DNA from: JAYODW01 sp038116745
Lineage (GTDB): Bacteria; Pseudomonadota; Gammaproteobacteria; Ga0077536
Length of the DNA stretch: 64,000 nt
NCBI GenBank assembly: GCA_038116745.1
Contig: JAYODW010000002.1
Location: 1 to 64,000, forward strand
Reading direction: 5' to 3'
This document shows, in pieces, positions 25,545 to 34,156 of this stretch. Within the stretch, counting starts at the first letter, position 1; every line of letters begins with the position of its first letter. The notes under the pieces are model-generated. The model worked only from the letters and a program-made list of their open reading frames with translations, was not told the origin of the DNA and searched no databases. Position numbers and translations under genes: made by a program.

Positions 25545-28500
25545 TTACATGTTGCGGCGATATTCGCCGCCAACGTGGTATAGCGCGCCCGAGATCTGCC
25601 CGAGCGATGCATGTTTAACCGTTTCCATCAGCTCGGCAAAGCAGTTCTCGCGCTGTCGTGCGGTCTCGCACAGGCTCTCCAGACGTGCCGCACGGGTGTC
25701 CTCATGCAGGCGGTGAAAATTGCGCACATTGCCGATCTGCGCGCCCTTTTCCTGTTCGGAGGAGCGCATCAGCTCCAGCTCCTTGACTTCGTCTTCCTGG
25801 CCCTCCTTGGGCAGGAAGGTATTGACCCCGATCAACGGCAGGCTGCCATCATGTTTCTTGTGCTCGTATTCGAGACTCTCTTCCTGGATCTTGGAGCGCT
25901 GGTACATCGTATCCATCGCACCGAGCACGCCCCCGCGCGAGGAGATGTTCTCGAATTCCTGATAGACCGCCTCTTCGACGAGATCGGTCAGCTCGTTGAT
26001 GATGAACGACCCTTGCCACGGGTTCTCGCAGAAGTTCAGCCCGAGCTCGCGGTTGATGATGAGCTGGATAGCAACCGCGCGGCGCACGGACTGCTCGGTT
26101 GGCGTGGTAATCGCCTCATCAAACGCATTGGTGTGCAGGCTGTTGCAGTTATCAAACAGCGCATAGAGCGCCTGCAGGGTCGTACGGATGTCGTTGAAGC
26201 TGATCTCCTGCGCGTGCAGGCTCCGCCCTGAAGTCTGAATGTGGTACTTCAGCATCTGGCTGCGCGGGCTGGCCCCGTAGCGCTCACGCATAGCCCGGGC
26301 CCAGATCCGCCGCGCCACCCGACCGATGACGGTGTATTCGGGATCCATTCCGTTGGAAAAGAAGAAGCTCAGGTTCGGGGCAAAGTCATCGATACTCATC
26401 CCCCGGGCCAGGTAGTACTCAACAATGGTGAAGCCATTGGCCAGGGTGAAAGCCAGCTGGCTGATCGGGTTCGCGCCGGCTTCAGCGATGTGATAGCCGC
26501 TGATCGATACGCTGTAGAAGTTCCGCACCTGCTGTTCGACGAAGTATTGCTGCACGTCACCCATCATCTTCATCGCGAACTCGGTCGAAAAAATGCAGGT
26601 GTTCTGCGCCTGATCCTCTTTAAGAATGTCGGCCTGCACCGTGCCGCGCACCGTCTTGAGGGTCTCGGCCTTGATGCGCGCATAGGTCTCCGCATCAACC
26701 ACCTGGTCACCCGATATCCCCAGCAGTCCCAGGCCAAGCCCGTCGTTGCCCGGCGGTAGCTCGCCCGCGTAGCGCGGCCGTTCGCGGCCGGCAAAGTGCG
26801 CCGCAATCTGCTTCTCCGCTTCAGCCCAGCCTCCGGTCTCCTTCAGATACTTCTCAACCTGCTGGTCAATGGCCGCGTTCATATAGAAGGCGAGGATGAT
26901 CGGAGCCGGACCGTTGATGGTCATCGACACCGAGGTGGTCGGCGCACAGAGGTCGAAACCCGAATAGAGTTTCTTGGCGTCATCCACCGAGGCAATTGAG
27001 ACGCCGGAGTTGCCTACCTTGCCGTAGATGTCGGGACGCTCGTGCGGGTCTTCACCGTAGAGCGTGACCGAGTCGAACGCGGTCGACAGACGCGCTGCAG
27101 GCTGTCCCTGGGACAGGTAGTGAAAACGTCGGTTGGTCCGCTCAGGCGTGCCCTCTCCGGCAAACATGCGGGTCGGGTCTTCCCCGGCCCGGCGATAAGG
27201 GAAAACACCGCCGGTATAGGGATAAGCGCCAGGCAGGTTTTCGCGCATGAGAAAACGCAGCAGGTCGCCCCAGCCCTCAAAGCGCGGTGGCGCGATTTTC
27301 GGCACGCGCTGATGACTGAGGGTCTCTCGATAGTTATCTCCGGTAATGGTTCGCCCGCGAACTTCGTAGGCGTACTGCTCGTCAGTCACTCCCTGCAATC
27401 TTGCCGGCCATTCACGCAGCAGACCGCGCGCTTCGCTGCCAAGGTCGTCCAGCGCGGCGTTATAGCGCTGGCGCAGCAGCAGCAGGGTACGGTCGTCGCC
27501 GTCGGTCAGCGCCGCCTGAGGATAGGGTTCCAGGCGCTCGGGAAGCGCAGCGTCCTCGAGCTCTTTGAGCGTCTCGTAGACGTGCTGAGCGCGGTTCGCT
27601 GCGTCGCACAGCGTGTCGATACCCGAGTTGATACCGCGCCCCTGCTCCGCTATCTCAGCGAGGTAGCGCACCCGCGCCGGCGGGATAAGGACGGTCGCGC
27701 GCGGTTCTTTCAGCGAGACATCGACCGTCGGCACCCATTTCTGTTGATCGAGCTTCCCAGCCAGCACGCGGCAAAGATTCTGGAACATCCAGGTCAGGCC
27801 CGGATCGTTGAACTGGCTGGCGATTGTCGGGAATACCGGGATGTCCGCATCCTGGATCTCAAAATTCGCGTGATTACGCTTCCATTGTTTACGCACATCG
27901 CGCAGCGCATCCTCAGCTCCGCGCTTGTCGAACTTGTTCAGGATGATGAGCTCAGCGAAGTCGAGCATGTCGATCTTCTCAAGCTGGCTGGCTGCACCGT
28001 ATTCGCTGGTCATGGTGTAAACCGGCAGGTCCACCAGATCGACAATTTCGCTGTCGCTCTGACCAATGCCGGCGGTCTCCACGATGACCAGGTCAAAACC
28101 GGTCGATTTCAGGAACGCGATGGCATCAGACAGCATCGCGCTGGTCGACAGATGCTGCCGCCGCGTGGCCATTGAGCGCATGAAGAGGTTCTCATGCCGC
28201 AGGCTGTTCATGCGGATGCGGTCGCCGAGGAGCGCCCCCCCGGTCCGGCGGCGCGTCGGATCAACCGCCAGGACCGCGATGCGCAGATCCGGCAGGTACT
28301 GACAGAAGCGAGACAGGATCTCGTCCGTCACCGAGCTCTTGCCGGCGCCACCCGTACCGGTGATGCCGATCACGGGGACGATGCCGGCAGCCATCCGCCA
28401 CTCTTTGCGCAGGGTGTCTAACCGAGCGGGGGAAATAATACCGTCCTCAATGGCCGACAGCATCTGTGCCACGCTTAGGGCGTCCTCTGTAGAGATCGCT

Positions 28501-28985
28501 TCCGGCACGGTGGTTTCGCGGCGGGCCGAGACCGTGCGGGTGACCAGATCCTCAATCATGCCCAGCAGGCCGAGCTTCATCCCGTCGTGCGGGTGGTAGA
28601 TCCGCTCGACACCGTAGTCATGCAGCTCGGCGATTTCTTCCGGGGTAATGGTTCCGCCGCCGCCGCCGAAAACGCGCACGTGCCCGGCGCCCGCTTCATT
28701 CAGCATATCGACCATATAGCGGAAATATTCGTTGTGGCCGCCCTGATAGGAGCTGATAGCAATACCGTCTGCGTCTTCCTGCACCGCTGCGCGAACAACG
28801 TCGGCCACAGAGCGGTTGTGGCCTAAGTGGATGACCTCGACACCCTGGTCCTGGATCAGACGACGCATGACGTTGATCGCCGCATCGTGTCCATCGAACA
28901 GGGACGCTGCGGTGACAAACCGGATCGGGCTCGATTCAGTCGCCGTGTCGGCGGAGCTGTAAACGTCTTCAGCACGGGTACTCAT
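25545..28985 (-). CDS. icmF: IcmF: fused isobutyryl-CoA mutase with G-protein chaperone
   Basis: A 1146-residue adenosylcobalamin mutase in the IcmF domain order. The B12-binding domain (about 20-145) has SLFDGHDAAINVMRR and VFGGGGGTITPEEI. The MeaI-type GTPase chaperone (about 200-450) has GITGTGGAGKSSVTDE, VETAGIGQSDSEI and LNKFDKRG. The mutase barrel occupies about 550-1146, with YTGGVFPYRR and SISGYHIAEAG. IcmF interconverts isobutyryl-CoA and n-butyryl-CoA, and family members also isomerise pivalyl/isovaleryl-CoA. The Phe in GGVF matches ICM-type rather than methylmalonyl-CoA mutase (Tyr). I chose the ATG at 28985, with GAGGT 8 nt upstream. It lies 11 bp behind the TetR gene. Confidence 0.96.
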   Translation of the reverse strand: MSTRAEDVYSSADTATESSPIRFVTAASLFDGHDAAINVMRRLIQDQGVEVIHLGHNRSVADVVRAAVQEDADGIAISSYQGGHNEYFRYMVDMLNEAGAGHVRVFGGGGGTITPEEIAELHDYGVERIYHPHDGMKLGLLGMIEDLVTRTVSARRETTVPEAISTEDALSVAQMLSAIEDGIISPARLDTLRKEWRMAAGIVPVIGITGTGGAGKSSVTDEILSRFCQYLPDLRIAVLAVDPTRRRTGGALLGDRIRMNSLRHENLFMRSMATRRQHLSTSAMLSDAIAFLKSTGFDLVIVETAGIGQSDSEIVDLVDLPVYTMTSEYGAASQLEKIDMLDFAELIILNKFDKRGAEDALRDVRKQWKRNHANFEIQDADIPVFPTIASQFNDPGLTWMFQNLCRVLAGKLDQQKWVPTVDVSLKEPRATVLIPPARVRYLAEIAEQGRGINSGIDTLCDAANRAQHVYETLKELEDAALPERLEPYPQAALTDGDDRTLLLLRQRYNAALDDLGSEARGLLREWPARLQGVTDEQYAYEVRGRTITGDNYRETLSHQRVPKIAPPRFEGWGDLLRFLMRENLPGAYPYTGGVFPYRRAGEDPTRMFAGEGTPERTNRRFHYLSQGQPAARLSTAFDSVTLYGEDPHERPDIYGKVGNSGVSIASVDDAKKLYSGFDLCAPTTSVSMTINGPAPIILAFYMNAAIDQQVEKYLKETGGWAEAEKQIAAHFAGRERPRYAGELPPGNDGLGLGLLGISGDQVVDAETYARIKAETLKTVRGTVQADILKEDQAQNTCIFSTEFAMKMMGDVQQYFVEQQVRNFYSVSISGYHIAEAGANPISQLAFTLANGFTIVEYYLARGMSIDDFAPNLSFFFSNGMDPEYTVIGRVARRIWARAMRERYGASPRSQMLKYHIQTSGRSLHAQEISFNDIRTTLQALYALFDNCNSLHTNAFDEAITTPTEQSVRRAVAIQLIINRELGLNFCENPWQGSFIINELTDLVEEAVYQEFENISSRGGVLGAMDTMYQRSKIQEESLEYEHKKHDGSLPLIGVNTFLPKEGQEDEVKELELMRSSEQEKGAQIGNVRNFHRLHEDTRAARLESLCETARQRENCFAELMETVKHASLGQISGALYHVGGEYRRNM

Positions 28986-28996
28986 GATTTCAGACC

Positions 28997-29638
28997 TCAA
29001 GTAGAACCGGCTTCCAGAGCCAGTGCGGTGTGATGTTTCAGGGATTCGTGCAGGGCACGCAGATGCTCATGGGCATCCGGCGCGACCAGCCATTGATAAA
29101 CGATGCCGATAATCGCGGCGCAGAACTGCTCGGCGACGCCACGCCGGTCAACTCCGGGTCTGATCCGTCCGGCCGCCACACCGCTTTCAATCCAGGCAAC
29201 CACATCCCGGCGGCGCCGTTCATGGATGTTCGCGACCACGCGCTGCAGCTCGGGGTCGGGTCCGATGGAGTCGAACCACAGAACATAAAACGCACGGATC
29301 GCATCCGAGCCCTCAACGATGAAGCGATAGTGGGCGTCAGCAGCCGCCTCGATGGCTTCCAGGCCGACCTTGTCCTGCACCGCTCGGCGCAGCTCCTTCA
29401 GCCAGTCGTCGCCGATCGAGCGAATGATGAAGGCAAACAGTCCACCTTTGTTGCCGAACCGATAGCTTGCCAGTCCGCGGCTATAGCCGGCGCGTTCGCC
29501 GACATCTTTCAAGGTTGTGCCAGCGCTGCCCCGCTCACAGATCAGCGCCACGGCCGCGTCGAGCATACGGGCGTCGGACAAGGCCGTGCGCTCCGCCTGC
29601 GTGCGTTTTTCGTGATCGGTAGCGAGTGCACTCTGCAT
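28997..29638 (-). CDS. TetR/AcrR-family repressor upstream of icmF
   Basis: A 213-residue regulator. The N-terminal helix-turn-helix (about 25-70) includes MLDAAVALICERGSAGTTLKDVGERAGYS and YRFGNKGGLFAFI, shared with TetR regulators of acyl-CoA metabolism. The C-terminal ligand domain has several tryptophans and aromatic residues. The stop is 11 nt from the icmF start, so the regulator is first in the icmF transcript and likely autoregulates. A 21-bp imperfect palindrome lies 24 nt upstream of its ATG. The ligand may be an acyl-CoA, by analogy; this is inference. Confidence 0.9.
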   Translation of the reverse strand: MQSALATDHEKRTQAERTALSDARMLDAAVALICERGSAGTTLKDVGERAGYSRGLASYRFGNKGGLFAFIIRSIGDDWLKELRRAVQDKVGLEAIEAAADAHYRFIVEGSDAIRAFYVLWFDSIGPDPELQRVVANIHERRRRDVVAWIESGVAAGRIRPGVDRRGVAEQFCAAIIGIVYQWLVAPDAHEHLRALHESLKHHTALALEAGST

Positions 29639-29662
29639 GAGTGTTATTGTCCTGATTCATTT

Positions 29663-29683
29663 ACTTGTTTGCAACAAGCAAGT
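29663..29683. promoter_or_regulatory. Candidate TetR operator
   Basis: ACTTG-N11-CAAGT is an imperfect dyad in which eight of ten symmetric pairs match. An alternative nested perfect dyad, CTTGTT-TGC-AACAAG, sits at 29664-29678. It lies between the TetR ATG (29638) and the tesB stop (29722), where a TetR repressor would control itself and icmF. Confidence 0.55.
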
Positions 29684-29721
29684 GAAACATCAGGGAGCGG
29701 GCAGGCTAATCCAGGCGAGAG

Positions 29722-30579
29722 TCAGTCGCTTCCTATCCGGATCAGTCCTTCCTGCATCACTGTCACCACCAGTTCACCTGACTCGGTATAAAAACTCCCG
29801 CGCGCCAACCCCCGCGCGCCCGCAGAGGTGATCCCCTCGCACACGTAGAGCAGCCATTCATCCATCCGGAACGGGCGGTGAAACCACATCGCGTGGTCGA
29901 GGCTGGCCAGAAACAGCTGATCATGGAGCGGTTTCACGCCATGAGGCAGCAGGAGGGTTGTGACCAGCCCGTAATCCGACAGGTAGGCAAGGATCGCACG
30001 ATGCAGATCGGGCAGATCCGGCAACCGATCAACCGTGCGCAGCCATACCCGCCTGAGCGGCGGCGTGCCTACCGGCGGGTCGCTGAAGTAAGGGTCGATC
30101 GGCCGCAGCTCGAAAGGTGCGGCGATGTTGGCAATCCGCTGAACCTTCGGCGAAGCGCCGCTCAGGTTCAGCGCATCGAAAGATACCCGTGCGAGTTCGC
30201 GCGGCGCGGGCAGATCGGGAAACGGCGGCTGATATTCAGCGCCAGCTTCGTGTTTATGAAAGGAGGCCTCGAGCGTGAAGATTGGCCGCCCGTGCTGAAC
30301 CGCAACAACCCGTCGCGATGCGAAACTGCGCCCATCGCGACTGCGGTCAACGTCGTAGATCACCGGCCTGTTGGAATCGGCCTCGCGCAGAAAGTACGCG
30401 TGGATCGAATGCACGTCCCGTTCCTCGACCGTGAGCTGCGCGGCCCGGATGGCCTCGCCCAGCACTTTGCCGCCGTAAACGCGCTTCAGATGGGTGTCGC
30501 TCATCGCGCCCCGGAACAGGTTCTCCTCCAGGCGCTCCAGCTCCAGGGCATCAACCAGTCGTTGCAGGGCTGCGTCCAT
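29722..30579 (-). CDS. tesB: Acyl-CoA thioesterase II (TesB)
   Basis: A 285-residue double-hotdog thioesterase that hydrolyses medium/long-chain acyl-CoA. The N-terminal hotdog contains NLFRGAMSDTHLKRVYGGKVLG. The C-terminal hotdog has LASLDHAMWFHRPFR, whose Asp matches the catalytic Asp of E. coli TesB, and VVTVMQEGLIR, with the catalytic Gln. Length equals the family's usual ~286. It begins 14 nt after panB ends. TesB may release free CoA when acyl-CoA accumulates. Confidence 0.94.
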   Translation of the reverse strand: MDAALQRLVDALELERLEENLFRGAMSDTHLKRVYGGKVLGEAIRAAQLTVEERDVHSIHAYFLREADSNRPVIYDVDRSRDGRSFASRRVVAVQHGRPIFTLEASFHKHEAGAEYQPPFPDLPAPRELARVSFDALNLSGASPKVQRIANIAAPFELRPIDPYFSDPPVGTPPLRRVWLRTVDRLPDLPDLHRAILAYLSDYGLVTTLLLPHGVKPLHDQLFLASLDHAMWFHRPFRMDEWLLYVCEGITSAGARGLARGSFYTESGELVVTVMQEGLIRIGSD

Positions 30580-30593
30580 GATGCTGTCTGTCC

Positions 30594-31412
30594 TCAGCGA
30601 AAAGCGAACTCTTCAGTTGGGAAAACACCGCTCCTGACTTCCTTGACGTAGGTTTCCAGCGCGCCATGGATGGAGCCGACCTGCTCCATATAGTTCTTGG
30701 AAAAGCGGGTCCGCTTGCCGGGCGCGATATCCAGCACGTCGTAGAGCACGAGGATCTGACCATCAACCTCGGGCCCCGCCCCTATCCCGATAACGGGGAT
30801 CGCGGCCGCTGCCGTGATTTCGGCCGCCAGGCCGATCGGGACGCATTCCAGCAGCAGCAGGTCGGCGCCGGCCTCCTCCAGAGACAGCGCGTCGGCTTTC
30901 ATCTTCGCCGCCGCTTTTTCCTCACGACCCTGCACCCGATAACCGCCGTATTTGTGGATTGCCTGTGGCGTCAGCCCCAGATGAGCGCAGACCGGCACGC
31001 CGCACTCCGTCAGCCGGGCAACCATGTCAATCTCGAGCTCACCCCATTCAAGCTTGACGATCTCTGCGCCACCTTCTTTCATCAGGCGTGCAGCATTTTT
31101 GAGGCAATCCTGTGCGGACGAATAGCTCATGAAAGGCATGTCGGCCATGAGCATGGCGCGGGACAGCCCGCGCGAGACTATCTGGCAATGGTAGATGATG
31201 TCTTCGACCGTGACCGGGATGGTCGTTTCGTGCCCCTGCACCACCATGCCCAGAGAATCTCCCACCAGAACAAAGTCGATACCGGCGCGATCGAGCACAG
31301 CTGCAAAAGCCGCGTCATAGGCCGTCATGCTGGTAATTTTTTCACCCTGCTGCTTCATCAGGCGCAGGGTACGGGTGGTGACCTTATCCGGCCTTTCATT
31401 CTGCGCACTCAT
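30594..31412 (-). CDS. panB: Ketopantoate hydroxymethyltransferase (PanB)
   Basis: A 272-residue PanB that makes ketopantoate from 2-oxoisovalerate and methylene-THF, the first committed step to pantothenate and CoA. Metal and substrate motifs are SMTAYDAAFA near 28, LVGDSLGMVVQGHETT near 48, DMPFMSY near 91, and VCAHLGLTPQ near 141 with GIGAGPEVDGQILV near 207. Length matches the family. The ATG overlaps the stop of the FlK-like gene as ATGA. PanC, its usual neighbour, is absent; instead it sits between two thioesterase genes in a catabolic operon. Confidence 0.96.
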   Translation of the reverse strand: MSAQNERPDKVTTRTLRLMKQQGEKITSMTAYDAAFAAVLDRAGIDFVLVGDSLGMVVQGHETTIPVTVEDIIYHCQIVSRGLSRAMLMADMPFMSYSSAQDCLKNAARLMKEGGAEIVKLEWGELEIDMVARLTECGVPVCAHLGLTPQAIHKYGGYRVQGREEKAAAKMKADALSLEEAGADLLLLECVPIGLAAEITAAAAIPVIGIGAGPEVDGQILVLYDVLDIAPGKRTRFSKNYMEQVGSIHGALETYVKEVRSGVFPTEEFAFR

Positions 31413-31834
31413 GGTTCTGACTCCTCTCGCACAGCTTGCTTTCGTGCACTGCGGCGCATGAACCGCTCAAGCTCAACGAAACCGCGTTCGTGCTCACCGG
31501 TCCCGATCAGTTCATCGGCGTCGCGCGCAGTGCAGCGGAAGCGGACGCTGCGGGCGTCGACGGCAATCACCTCAGCGGTCGCCGTGACCGACATGCCCAC
31601 CGGAGTCGCCGCAAGATGCTGCACATCGACCCGCGTGCCAACGGATACCCAGCCAGCAGGCAGGAAGGGATGTACTGCGTCGGCCGCAGCCTGTTCCATC
31701 AGGCAGATCATCTGCGGGGTTGCAAACACCGCCGGCATGTCGGGATAGACGGCGCCGACCGTCAGTTCCTGGGTCACGATCAGGGAGCGCTCTGCCCGTG
31801 CGCCTACGGGGATCGCTGCGGCCAGGTCTGTCAT
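31409..31834 (-). CDS. FlK-like hotdog acyl-CoA thioesterase
   Basis: A 141-residue single-hotdog protein. Counting from the ATG at 31834, Thr39 and Glu47 in VFATPQMICLMEQAA and His73 in VDVQHLAAT align with the Thr42/Glu50/His76 triad of the fluoroacetyl-CoA thioesterase FlK, all with the same offset of three. Many relatives with the triad hydrolyse other acyl-CoAs, so fluoroacetyl-CoA activity is only a hypothesis. I chose this ATG because it overlaps the stop of the dehalogenase gene as ATGA. panB overlaps its own stop in the same way, so three genes are translationally chained. Confidence 0.8.
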   Translation of the reverse strand: MTDLAAAIPVGARAERSLIVTQELTVGAVYPDMPAVFATPQMICLMEQAAADAVHPFLPAGWVSVGTRVDVQHLAATPVGMSVTATAEVIAVDARSVRFRCTARDADELIGTGEHERGFVELERFMRRSARKQAVREESEP

Positions 31835-32712
31835 GACGCCGGCAGGTCCGACAACCATGCACGCACGGCAGCCGCAATCTCGTCCGGTGAGTCCTCCTGA
31901 ATAAAGTGACGCCCGGCCACCGTCACTTCTGTCTGGTTCGGCCAGCTGCGCGCAAACTCCCGCTGAGCACCGACCAGGATAGAACCGGGTTCGGCATTAA
32001 TGAACAGCTTGGGTACGGCTGACTCAGCGAGCGCCTGCGCATAACGCTCGACCAGCGCCACGACGTCAGCGGGTTCACCTTCGATCGGAATCTGTCGGGG
32101 CCAGCTCAACGTCGGCCGCCGCGCCTCGCCAGCTTCGCGGAACGGTGCTCGATAGGCATCCATCTCATCGGCGCTCAGCTCGCGCAGAATCGACGACGGC
32201 AGCACCCGCTCGACGAAGACGTTCTTTTCCAGCACCACTTTTTCACCATCCGGAGAACGGAAGGCCTGGAAAATACTGCGCGCATCTTCCGGCCATTCAG
32301 CCCAGGATACCGGCCTTACGATGCCTTCCATGTAAGCAACCCCTGCGACCCGCTCCGGGAAATCAGCGTAATAGTCGAAGCCCAGTGCAGAGCCCCAGTC
32401 GTGCAGGACAAAGATCACATCGTCCGTTACTCCCAGAGCATCCAGCGCACCACGCCAGAACCGGCGCTGCTCGAAAAAGTCGTAACGCTCTGGCCCTGAG
32501 TCAGCCAGTTTGTCGGAATCGCCCATGCCGATGAGGTCAATCGCAATGCAGCGACCGCGGTCGGCCAGCGCCGGCATGATGTTGCGCCACAGGTAAGACG
32601 ACGTTGGATTACCGTGCTGGAAAACAATGGGTCGCCCGCTGCCGCACTCCGCATAGCTCATGCGATAGCCCGCTACCTCAACCGAGCGTTTGTCTTCTGA
32701 CCATCTACTCAT
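31831..32712 (-). CDS. Haloalkane dehalogenase (HLD-II, LinB/DhaA-like)
   Basis: A 293-residue alpha/beta hydrolase with the full HLD-II catalytic set. The nucleophile is Asp105 in VLHDWGSALG, the halide-binding pair is Asn35 (QHGNPTSSYLW) and Trp106, the acid is Glu129 (YMEGIVRPVSW), and the base is His269 (AGRHFIQEDSPDEI). Each residue is offset by about three from LinB numbering. The enzyme hydrolyses carbon-halogen bonds to an alcohol and halide in the cytoplasm without cofactor. The substrate range is not readable. Context: between the CitE-like lyase and FlK-like thioesterase genes in the catabolic block. Confidence 0.93.
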   Translation of the reverse strand: MSRWSEDKRSVEVAGYRMSYAECGSGRPIVFQHGNPTSSYLWRNIMPALADRGRCIAIDLIGMGDSDKLADSGPERYDFFEQRRFWRGALDALGVTDDVIFVLHDWGSALGFDYYADFPERVAGVAYMEGIVRPVSWAEWPEDARSIFQAFRSPDGEKVVLEKNVFVERVLPSSILRELSADEMDAYRAPFREAGEARRPTLSWPRQIPIEGEPADVVALVERYAQALAESAVPKLFINAEPGSILVGAQREFARSWPNQTEVTVAGRHFIQEDSPDEIAAAVRAWLSDLPAS

Positions 32713-32734
32713 CGCGATTCTTTCTGATGAAAGC

Positions 32735-33622
32735 TCAGGCGCTCTGGCGCGAGGCTATCTCGGCCGCCATGGCGAGGATGCGCTGAGCCTGCACAAAGTG
32801 CGGGCGGTCGATCATCTTGCCGTCCAGCTGCAGGGTACCGGCGTCGGGATTGGCCTTGAAGGCATCCATAACCGCCTGCGCATGCGCAAGCTCCGCCGCG
32901 CTGGGCGAAAAGGCTTCATTGATCACCGGGATCTGCGCCGGATGAATCGCGATCTTGCCGGTGAAGCCATCACGTCGCGCTTCATCACACACCACTTTCA
33001 GGCGCTCGCTGTCGCGAAAATCGGCCATCACCGTGTCGATGGCCTGCACCCCGGCAGCGTGAGCACCAAACAGGCACAACGAGCGCGTTACCTGATACGG
33101 CATGGTCCAGTCTTTGTTGGCATCAAGGTTGGCACTCGCCCCGACCGCCGCGCCGAGATCCTCGGCACCCCAGGTCAGGCCGGCGAGTCGCGGTGTGCCC
33201 AGGCGATACTCACCGAGAGTAAACACGGCGGCCGCGGTCTCGGTCGCCACGGGGAGCAACTTGATTGCGCCCTCTTTCAGGTCATGCTCAGCTTCCAGCA
33301 CGTCGACATAGTGCGAAACCTGGATCAGATCATCGCGCCCGTTCGCCTTCGGTACCACGATCCCGTCGGGCCTGGCCGGCACCACAGCCGCCAGGTCGCG
33401 GGTAGTCAGTCCGGAATCGAGCGGGTTGACGCGCACGTAGTAGGCCACCCCGGGATGACGCTCACCGCGCAGAAAAGTCGCCACCATTTCTCGGGCCAGC
33501 GGTTTGCGCTGTTCCGCCACCGAATCCTCAAGATCAAGAATCACGCAATCGGCGCCAATCGATGACGCCTTGGCCATTTTTTTATCGCTGTCGCCCGGGG
33601 CGAATAGGAGTGAGCGCAGCAT
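32735..33622 (-). CDS. CitE-like CoA-ester lyase
   Basis: A 295-residue HpcH/HpaI aldolase-fold lyase. RSLLFAPGDSDKKMAKA at the N-terminus, VILDLEDSVAEQRK near 26, VRVNPLDS and PVATETAAAVF near 125, and LTWGAEDLGAAVG near 150 supply Arg, Glu and Asp for the substrate and magnesium. Family members cleave malyl-, citramalyl- or methylmalyl-CoA into a keto acid and acetyl-/propanoyl-CoA. I chose the ATG at 33622, overlapping the MaoC stop as TGATG. Pairing with a MaoC hydratase resembles the itaconyl-CoA hydratase/citramalyl-CoA lyase pair of itaconate degradation; this is inference. Confidence 0.9.
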   Translation of the reverse strand: MLRSLLFAPGDSDKKMAKASSIGADCVILDLEDSVAEQRKPLAREMVATFLRGERHPGVAYYVRVNPLDSGLTTRDLAAVVPARPDGIVVPKANGRDDLIQVSHYVDVLEAEHDLKEGAIKLLPVATETAAAVFTLGEYRLGTPRLAGLTWGAEDLGAAVGASANLDANKDWTMPYQVTRSLCLFGAHAAGVQAIDTVMADFRDSERLKVVCDEARRDGFTGKIAIHPAQIPVINEAFSPSAAELAHAQAVMDAFKANPDAGTLQLDGKMIDRPHFVQAQRILAMAAEIASRQSA

Positions 33623-34077
33623 CAGGCGGGCTTCCGCAGCATCAGCGCCGAGCGTTTGCATTCGGCGACCAGCTCGTCTTTCTGGTTGTAGGCGCGATGG
33701 GCAAAGATGACCACACCATTATTCGGCCGCGACTTGCTGTCGCGCAGCTCAAGCACCTCGGATTGAACGTGAATCGTGTCGCCGTGGAACAGCGGGCGGG
33801 GAAAGCGCACTTCGTCCCAGCCAAGATTAGCGACGGTGGTGCCCAGGGTCGTGTCGTGGACCGTGATGCCGACCATCAGCGCGAGCGTGAACCCGCTGTT
33901 CACAATACGCTGACCGAATTCCGTTTGGGTGCGGCAGTACTCCTCATCGAGATGCAGCAGCGCCGGGTTGTGCGTCATCGCGGTAAACAGCACGTTATCG
34001 GTTTCAGTCAGGGTGCGGCGGATCGCATGCTCGAACAGCTGTCCGACATGAAATTCCTCGTAATAAAGACCAGCCAT
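33622..34077 (-). CDS. MaoC-family enoyl-CoA hydratase
   Basis: A 151-residue hotdog hydratase. The catalytic block reads FTAMTHNPALLHLDEEYC, where the classical hydratase-2 motif GDxNPLH has its Asp replaced by His, as in some itaconyl-CoA and mesaconyl-CoA hydratase relatives. SGFTLALMVG and PLFHGDTIHVQSEVL follow. I chose the ATG at 34077 because GGAGG lies 6 nt upstream and the homology begins there; a longer frame extends into the intergenic region. It overlaps the CitE-like gene by one base. Confidence 0.9.
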   Translation of the reverse strand: MAGLYYEEFHVGQLFEHAIRRTLTETDNVLFTAMTHNPALLHLDEEYCRTQTEFGQRIVNSGFTLALMVGITVHDTTLGTTVANLGWDEVRFPRPLFHGDTIHVQSEVLELRDSKSRPNNGVVIFAHRAYNQKDELVAECKRSALMLRKPA

Positions 34078-34156
34078 GATGCCTCCAGTGCGGCGCTTAG
34101 GTCCGCCGATTATAGAAAAAAGCGCGTCGGCACCTGCTGCCGGGCAGCGGGCCGAC

